Assembly: GCA_010093685.1 (NCBI GenBank)
Contig: MU006232.1
Span: 645,427-709,426, forward strand
Source: Ophiobolus disseminans
Lineage: Eukaryota > Ascomycota > Dothideomycetes > Pleosporales > Phaeosphaeriaceae
Length of the DNA stretch: 64,000 bases
Reading direction: 5' to 3'
How positions within the stretch are numbered: the stretch's first letter is position 1; every line of letters begins with the position of its first letter. Both the position numbers and the translations under genes were made by a program. The notes beneath the pieces are model-generated. The model did not search any database. It was not told the DNA's origin and was given only the letters and a program-made list of their open reading frames with translations. This document shows positions 57,531 to 64,000 of this stretch, one piece after another.

Positions 57531-60500
57531 CTACTCTTCGAGATAGGATAGCTTGCGCATCTCGCCGAGCCGGACGCGTGCTTGGCTGAGCGAATTCTCG
57601 AGCTGGAGGATTTCGACCTGGATGTCTCGTTAGCAACACGCTCTTTTAACATGAGGGTGCGTCGACGTACCTGCTGCTCCATCTGCCGCGTCTTGAATTC
57701 GCGGTCTCCCATTTTAGTGTAGTCCACAACTTCGCCATCGTCGCGGTTCTTCTGTGCGATGATCTCTTGTACCTGGCGGACCAGACTCCTACACGCCGCC
57801 GTGACGGCCTTGGACGCCGTCTCGAGGCGGTCCTGTGTCTTGCTCATGAAGCTGGCCTTCACGCGACTTGCGGCAACAAGCTGGGCTGTTGAGGCAGCGA
57901 CGTCGTTGGACGCTACGATGAGCTGCTCGGGGGAGTTGCGGCCGGATATGACGCCGTCGGCGGTCTCGATGAGCGTGTTGGTGGATGTGGCGACGGCTTT
58001 GGCGGCGCTGATGAGGCCCTCGGTCCAGCGGTTATGCTTCTTGTAAAACTGCGTCTTGGACATGCTTCCACGGCCTTCGCGCACGATTTCTTGCTGCGAG
58101 GCGGTGGCAGCCTTGATGAGCTGAGCGATGGCGTTGGTAACGGCGATCGCGGCCTCGAGGATTGAGTCATGAATCTTCAGCTCATACGTGGAGTACTGAT
58201 CTCGGGGCTTGTTCTTGAGCTTGGAAAGCCGTTCCGTCGCGGCCTCGATGGCGTTGGCGGCCTTGATCAGTTCGTTGTCGACCAAGTCGCCGAGATCGCC
58301 AGAGGCATTCGTGATCTTGCTCTTGGGAGCGAAGGCGTCCGCCAACTTGGACAAGCTCTGGAGGTTGCGAACAACTTCAGTGCTGTTGTTGATGACAACG
58401 TTGATCTTCTGCTCAGCATCGAGATCGTACATGCGCACTGACTGCACGTTCCGGAAGAACCTGATGGTGGACGTTGCAGATGCTCGTGCGGCATTGATGA
58501 GCTGGTCAGCCTTGTTCTCATCCGACGCAAACCTAGTCAGGCCCTTGGTGTTTACGAGTACGTCGACAATTGAACCAGAGAAGGCGTTGACTGCGTTGAT
58601 AACCTCGGCGTGCTTCGCGTTCGGTCCGTCGGCCACGAAGTTGTTGAAGGCGGTAGAAAACTCCATGGTGCAAGTCGATGCCTTTTCAATCTGAGACAAT
58701 ACGTAGGGACCCGTGGCGTTCTGGTTGCCGGCCTGCATCGACGAGTCGAGCTCATAGAGCGCGTCGTCGACTCGCTGGACACCAGCTTGCAGGACTGAGT
58801 CAATGATGTCGTTGATCTTCTGGAGGCTATCCTGTATCAGGGTGTCGAGGTGTCCATCGAGGACATTGTCGTTCGCGTTCGCATTCAGCTTGAGATCGTT
58901 CAGCTCGAGCAGGGTCTGATCCATGCCGGCACGGAAAATCTCAAGCTCCTCTTCCTTATCCCGCAGTTGTCGCTCGAGATCCGAATCGCCTTCGCGGTGC
59001 TTCATCTGTATGTCGTCCAAAGCACGAGTCTTGTTCCGCAGAGCTTCCTCCAAATCGGCAATCTCGCGATTATGCCTCGAAAGCATCGCAGAGAGCTCAG
59101 AGCCCTTGCCACGCTCAGAGTTGTCGGCACGATCCAGCGCCGCGCGGAGTTCGCGCTTCACCTTCTCGAGTTCGTCGCGCGCTCCGCCTGTGCTTCGATC
59201 CTTCTCCATGAGGGCGCGGTCGCGTTCTCGGATCATGTCGGCTAACTCGAGGTTCTTGGTCTTCAGCTCTCGCTGTAACCTGTCGCGGCCATCGATGGCT
59301 TCTTGCGCCGAGTTCGCCTTGAGCTGAACCGCCTTAAACTTCTGTAGGAGCTGGAGATGCTCGTGTCGCAGCTGTGAGTAGAGCTTCGCCAGTGACTCGT
59401 ACTTGGACCTCCACGTGTTCAGCTGCTCCTGTAGTGCGCGGATTTGGTCGTCCTTGGAGCCAATCTGCTGCTGGTAGTTTTGATTCATCTGGTTCAGCTC
59501 TCCTTCGAGCGCCTTCATCCTCTGATCGTACTGCTGCAGCATCAGCTGGTCGCGCTCGTACTGTGCGCGCGCGTTCAGATTCTCCCGCTCCAGCTCAGCC
59601 AAGCGACCCTGTGTCTGTTGTTGGTACTGGTCCCGCATGAGCTGCTCCTGGGCCAAGCGAGCTTGTTCAGCCTGCAACCGCTGCTGCTCCTCGAAGTCGC
59701 GTTGTGCCTGGACCTGCTGCTGTTGCTGTTGTTGCTGTGCCTCCTGCCATTGCTGCTGGAGCCTGCGCTGCTCGGCCTCGTATTCTTCCTGCTGCCTCCT
59801 CTGGTCGTTCTTCCAAAACTCGTTGATGGGCTCGGGATCGACCGAGGGTGCGCGCGGGGCCTGGACTGGCTCTTCGGGCCGCTCGTTGCGCGGTCGTGCG
59901 GGAAGTGCGGGTGCGTTGTCGTCCTCGGATAGCAAATTTGGTGGCTCCTGGGGCAGCTTAGGCACCGTGATCAAGCTTGTGAGATATCGGAGATTCGAAC
60001 ATTCGTAGTAGAACTTGACGAGGCGGTAGTGCTGCGCATCGTACCGGCCGCGAAGGGGGGACAGGGCCTCGTCATCACCGAGGGCTGGAACAGTCAGCCA
60101 GGCGCATAGCCACTCTCGAACATGACCTACTGGTGTGCATAGCGCGCAGCATGCTAGTGATGAACTTGTAGATGCCATAGCTCTCCTGCACCAGGGGGAC
60201 CAAGGCGGCGATGCGGCACTCGTTGTTGGCGCCGCTGCGGAAGTGCGAGAAGATGAGCTTCTGGAAGGCGTCGATCTGGTCCTGCAGGGTCATGAGGTCC
60301 GAGATGGTCTCGTAGCCCTCGTTGGGGTCGTTGATGGACTTGAGGCTGATGTACTCTTCATACTCGAAGGTTCCGTTGAACTCTGGATGCTGTCGGTGGA
60401 AGGCCAGCTTGGCCATGAGGTAGTAGATGTACTCGGAGATGAGCGGCGCATATCCGCGCATGCCCTCCCCGCCCGACGTGCCCCGTGACAAGCTCTCGAG

Positions 60501-60958
60501 CCAGCTGGTGTTGGATTGCGCCTCCTTGAGCACGATGGGATGGCCCTCTTGGAGAACCTTGTGGACCGTGATGAGCGCCTTGAATGTCTGCACCTCGTCG
60601 GCGAGGATGGGCTGTCTGCCATCCGGTCAGCATCGCCTCGTCGCGCATTCCGCGTCGGACGTACACTTTCATGCCCGACCAGAAGCTCGAGGAGCTCTTG
60701 TGGTCCCATGTATACACAATGCATGCTCGCACGTGCTTTCCTGCGCCAGTATAAGCTTCGATTGCACCATGCAGACTTCGCCGACATACGTTTGGGCGAG
60801 ACCTCTTCGATGCTCGTCGCCTTGCGGATGTTGATGGCGAGCTCCGACTCTTGCCTGGCCGAGTAAGTATAACGAAGGAGCACGGGCGAAGCCATTCCGG
60901 CTGCATGGTATGGGTGGATGCTAGCTTACCTCCCCATATCGACATTGCGTGAAGACAT
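57531..60958 (-). CDS. SLA2: Endocytic adaptor Sla2/End4 (HIP1R family)
   Basis: Six exons, 5' to 3' on the minus strand: 60958-60930, 60854-60790, 60740-60665, 60615-60131, 60084-57671 and 57617-57531. They give 1051 residues, normal for the family. The N-terminal ANTH domain (about 10-270; KCIVYTWDHKSS-like and PILADEVQTFKALITVHKVLQEGHP segments) binds PI(4,5)P2. A Pro-rich linker, a Gln run (335-342) and a long coiled coil (about 300-580) follow. The C-terminal THATCH/talin-like I/LWEQ domain (about 800-1051) binds F-actin and ends in RLGEMRKLSYLEE. The protein couples clathrin-coated pits to actin at the plasma membrane. Every border keeps frame and restores conserved residues. Confidence 0.96.
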
Positions 60959-61544
60959 GGCCGTGGTCGCAGCTGCCTTCCTCAGCTATCCGCGTGTTGT
61001 TGCAGCTGCTTGGTCAGATGGCGGTTGGAGAAGGGGCTTTCGAGGTCGAGGTGGAGAAGGCGCGATCCAGCAGCCTATAGCGACAAGTGAGTGTGGAAGC
61101 CTGGTGTGCTGTTCTGTCCGCCGTCCTGGGAGCTCCGCCGGGAGGTTGTTGGAGTTGCTGCTTGGCGACCCTTCCGAGCTCCCCAGCATTCGTCATCCCG
61201 CACCCTCGAGCCACTCAGCACCCGGCACTCCCTACACTCCCACGCCTCCGGTCGCTGCTGCCTCACCCGTTCATACAACGCATACGCGGCTGCATGCGCA
61301 ATCACCGTCGTCTGAGTTGTCCAGCGCAAGGGGGGCATGGGGAACTGCAACGCTGCGAATAGCGCAGCCTGCCTGCGTCTGGACCCTTGATGCGTGTGCC
61401 CGACGCGACCGATCATCACTGCATGCTGCGGACAACGCATTCGACTGTTAGGAACTCTATGTCATTTTACATGATGTCTTCAGCTCCATCACAGGGTATC
61501 AACGCCACGCAATGCTATGTATACAGAATGACGCCGGTAGATGA
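60959..61544. other. SLA2 promoter and SLU7 3' flank
   Basis: 586 bases between two minus-strand genes. A frame from 60918 is Arg/Ser/Pro-rich and not protein-like. No gene is called. Confidence 0.45.
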
Positions 61545-62957
61545 CTATGCCGCCTCACTTGTGCTGCCTTTGCTGAGATATGCCGCCATGGGGTCTGCCG
61601 CCATGGTCCGTTTGCGTCGATACTCCTCCATCTCCTCTTCGGTGACGCCATCCGTCATTTGCTCTATGGTGCGCTTGCGAGAGGCAGCGTCTTGCTTGGG
61701 CTTCTCCCTGTTTGGCGCCTTGGGTGTGTCTTGTTGCTGAGCCTCGTCCTGCCACTCAATCGCTTTGGGCACCTCCTCGAGATCCGCACCAGTTCGCATG
61801 CGGTCAGCGAGCTCGAACGCCTCCTTTCCAGCCTCGCCCGTGCAATATGAGTTCTTGACCGTCGAGTGACAGCATGCGAACCCCCATTGGAAGTTAGACC
61901 ACCAGCTGCCCCAGACCGAAGTGTGATTGTTGAGGAGAACGTCCTCTGGGTATTTTGACTTTGCCTTGACCTTTGGTGCACCCTTGATCCTCCCCCGTTC
62001 GTCGTATTCAACGTACCGTTCAGACTCGGTGACGGCGAACTTGCGCATTGCGTCGTCGGTGAACTTGGTTTGTGTGCCATACTTCTCCGCTAGCTCCTTG
62101 TCGCGGGCTGTTTTCTTCTCTGCTGCCTCCTTGAGCTCCTTCTTGCGCATGACCTCGCCCGACGTAGGATTAGCCTGTAGATGTAGCTTGTTCTTGTCGC
62201 CGCGCTCCTGCGTCTCCCAAGCGTAGCGTTGCGCCCTCTCAAACTCCGCCGCGTCTCCGGACGCCTTCATGAAGCCCTCCTCTGCTACCAGCTGGGATGC
62301 GCTATCTGATGTGACCCCGCTGTCAACCATTGACCGTGTCTTGGGATCGTATTTGGCCGAGTCGAGGTCGAGGTTCAGAAGATACTTTGCCGTGTCCTCT
62401 CGTAATCGCAGGTTTCGTGTCGATGTAGCCTGTTTGCGCCCCATGTCGGTTTCCGCATCGTACTTGTCGCCTTCGTCTTCGTTGTCAGACTTTTCATCAG
62501 CTTCCTTCGCCTTCTTCCGAATCTCCTCCAACGCGTTGTACTCTTCGATGACCTCCTCGAAATGGGACGCATCGTAACCGTTCCAGCGATCGCGCTTGGC
62601 GTCAAACCCAAGCTGCACGTCCTCGATGACCTCGTCGGCTTCAATGTCCTTGCCCGTGTACTTTGCGCCCACCTTCCGTGGCCGGCTCAAACAGTCCTTC
62701 CTCTTATGGGTCATGGCTCCGCAATTCTCGCAAGCGCCTTTCCGGTACTTGGTTGCAGCCGGCCCGCGCTTCTTTCCGCGATCGTACCATTTCGAGTCCT
62801 GCTCTTGCTTCTGCAGACGTTGGTGCTCGAGGTAATCGTTCCCGCCCGCCTCGTCGATGGCATAGAAGGGCTTTTTGGAGATGAAGGAGGGGATGTATTC
62901 GTTCCGCTCCTTGGCCGCGGCATTCGGGTCGGGCTTGGTGGGCTGGGACGGCGGCAT
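61545..62957 (-). CDS. SLU7: Pre-mRNA splicing factor SLU7
   Basis: A single exon of 470 residues. The N-terminus has NEYIPSFISKKPFY and a CCHC zinc knuckle (Cys76, Cys79, His84, Cys89; CENCGAMTHKRKDC), followed by RPRKVGAKYTG. The conserved middle contains NLRLREDTAKYLLNLDL and YDPKTRSM, and later YPEDVLLNNHTSVWGSWW and a TGEAG segment. These are hallmarks of SLU7, which acts in the second step of splicing and helps choose the 3' splice site. It is nuclear. It shares a divergent promoter with REV3. Confidence 0.96.
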   Translation of the reverse strand: MPPSQPTKPDPNAAAKERNEYIPSFISKKPFYAIDEAGGNDYLEHQRLQKQEQDSKWYDRGKKRGPAATKYRKGACENCGAMTHKRKDCLSRPRKVGAKYTGKDIEADEVIEDVQLGFDAKRDRWNGYDASHFEEVIEEYNALEEIRKKAKEADEKSDNEDEGDKYDAETDMGRKQATSTRNLRLREDTAKYLLNLDLDSAKYDPKTRSMVDSGVTSDSASQLVAEEGFMKASGDAAEFERAQRYAWETQERGDKNKLHLQANPTSGEVMRKKELKEAAEKKTARDKELAEKYGTQTKFTDDAMRKFAVTESERYVEYDERGRIKGAPKVKAKSKYPEDVLLNNHTSVWGSWWSNFQWGFACCHSTVKNSYCTGEAGKEAFELADRMRTGADLEEVPKAIEWQDEAQQQDTPKAPNREKPKQDAASRKRTIEQMTDGVTEEEMEEYRRKRTMAADPMAAYLSKGSTSEAA

Positions 62958-63314
62958 GGTGGTGTGGTGAGGTTATACAGGCTGCGTGTTCGGGTGCGGT
63001 GGTTTATCGCGACTGGCGGGAACTTTGGTTGCGGAGCTAGCTCGGTAGGGCTGCAGGACCAAGGCCGCCTTCGCGTCACGGGACTACGTGACGCGACACG
63101 TGCATTCCGGCGCGCTTTTGTTGACCGAGCCTGTCGGGAGCCGCACAACCTTCACTTGTTAGGACGCACTATTTCAACATTTTGAGAGCAGCGCACAGGA
63201 GGATGTGCTTGATGCCCTCTCCCACGCCTCCTTCCACCCCACTCTCGGACACTTGACGATACCAACACTCACTGCATCATCGTTTTGGATATTGTGGATT
63301 ATGACGCTGCAATC
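62958..63314. promoter_or_regulatory. Bidirectional promoter SLU7 / REV3
   Basis: A 357-base region between divergent starts. It contains ACGTGACGCGAC and other GC-rich motifs around 63080-63110. Role inferred from position. Confidence 0.45.
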
Positions 63315-64000
63315 ATGGAGCCCTTCCGCTTCCGGCTGAACTGCATCGATCACTACCAGGCGACACCGACACACCTCGATCCAGTCCTGCGTCGCAATGC
63401 AGCGCCGTCGCATCGCAATGGTGCACCTCATGTGCCCATCATCAGAGCGTTCGGCGCAACCGAGACGGGACAGAAAGTGTGTGCGCATATCCACGGCGCG
63501 TTACCCTACCTCTACTTGGAGTACAACGGAAGCCTGGACAAGGATGTTGGTACGCTTCATAGGGACAGCAAGCAGGCTCGGAGCTAACATACGGCAGTCA
63601 ACGCGTACATCTTAGCCCTCCGCGCCTCAATCGACCACGCCCTTGCCGCCACCTACCGCCGAAACCCTTACGACGGTAAGGCCGTCTATGTTGGACACAT
63701 TACATTGGTCAAGGGCGTGCCCTTCTTTGGATACAGTGTTGGATACAAGATCTTCCTCAAGGTCTACATGCTGAACCCCTTCAACATGACGCGCTTCGCA
63801 GATCTGTTGCACCAAGGAGCCATTCTAAACCGCGCCTTCCAGCCGTACGAGAGCCATCTGCAGTACCTCCTCCAGTGGATGTGCGACTACAATCTGTACG
63901 GCTGCGACTACATCAACTGCGCCAAGGTCCTGTTCCGCGGTCCCATTCCAGACAGCGACGAGATAGACATATCCACCCACAAGTGGCATGATGCTTCCAT
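63315..64000 (+). CDS. REV3: DNA polymerase zeta catalytic subunit Rev3, 5' part
   Basis: Exons 63315-63549 and 63598 to beyond the window end. The 212 visible residues start MEPFRFRLNCIDHYQATPT. They continue with an HVPIIRAFGATETGQK segment, YLYLEYNG, then YDGKAVYVGHITLVKGVPFFGY, LNPFNMTRFADLLHQGAI and LLQWMCDYNLYGCDYI. This is the conserved N-terminal region of B-family polymerase zeta, which carries out translesion synthesis in the nucleus with Rev7. The polymerase active site lies outside the window. The ATG at 63315 is chosen because the matching family sequence starts there. Confidence 0.93.

Noticed and set aside
57531..60958. SLA2 as a pointer to a mating-type locus
   Set aside because: SLA2 flanks MAT in several ascomycete classes, but no alpha-box or HMG-box gene is seen within the window next to it, and MAT is usually elsewhere in Pleosporales.
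1..64000. tRNA, 5S rRNA, CRISPR, telomere repeats or intact transposons
   Set aside because: Scanned by eye for B-box-like and repeat patterns; none was convincing. A covariance-model search would be decisive.

Overview
The window is nuclear DNA of a filamentous ascomycete. Introns are 46-90 bp with GT-AG borders (one GC-AG), and the recognisable genes are fungal: POB3, SLA2, SLU7, REV3, Zn2Cys6 regulators and a modular NRPS. Gene content and protein style suggest a Dothideomycete, probably Pleosporales; this is inference, as no marker gene settles it.

Layout. 1-2.7 kb is almost gene-free. 2.7-5.3 kb holds a secreted copper-radical oxidase (glyoxal oxidase type) with three CBM18 chitin-binding modules. 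5.7-9.5 kb holds a glutathione S-transferase, a metallo-beta-lactamase-fold hydrolase and an HSL-type alpha/beta hydrolase. 10.3-29.8 kb is the core of a nonribosomal-peptide biosynthetic gene cluster (BGC): a 14-TM MFS exporter, an AflR-like Zn2Cys6 regulator, two SAM methyltransferases, a stand-alone acyl-adenylating enzyme, a 1663-residue NRPS arranged T-C-A-T-C, a decayed 2-isopropylmalate-synthase-like relic, a cytochrome P450 and a second alpha/beta hydrolase.

How the cluster may work (inference). The NRPS begins with a carrier domain that has no adenylation domain of its own, and a separate adenylating enzyme lies directly downstream in the same orientation. The simplest model is that this enzyme loads an acyl or aryl acid onto the first carrier domain. 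The NRPS then joins it to one amino acid and the terminal C-like domain releases the product. The P450 and methyltransferases would tailor it, the MFS protein export it and the Zn2Cys6 protein control the cluster. The broken IPMS relic between NRPS and P450 suggests the cluster once carried a chain-extending or self-resistance enzyme that has been lost.

30-38 kb returns to housekeeping and lineage genes: a twin-CX9C protein, a CENP-U/Ame1-like kinetochore protein with AT-hooks, an F-box-like protein and a long disordered protein. 38.3-42.6 kb is gene-poor. 42.6-47.7 kb has a second Zn2Cys6 regulator and POB3 (FACT). 50.4-55.3 kb carries small, probably lineage-specific genes: three single-span membrane proteins, two of them with PPxY motifs, and a tandem family of RING-like proteins, one interrupted by a stop codon. 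57.5-64 kb holds SLA2, SLU7 and the 5' part of REV3, which runs off the window. All exon borders were placed by hand from splice signals, reading frame and family conservation. No tRNA, rRNA, CRISPR or intact transposon was seen.
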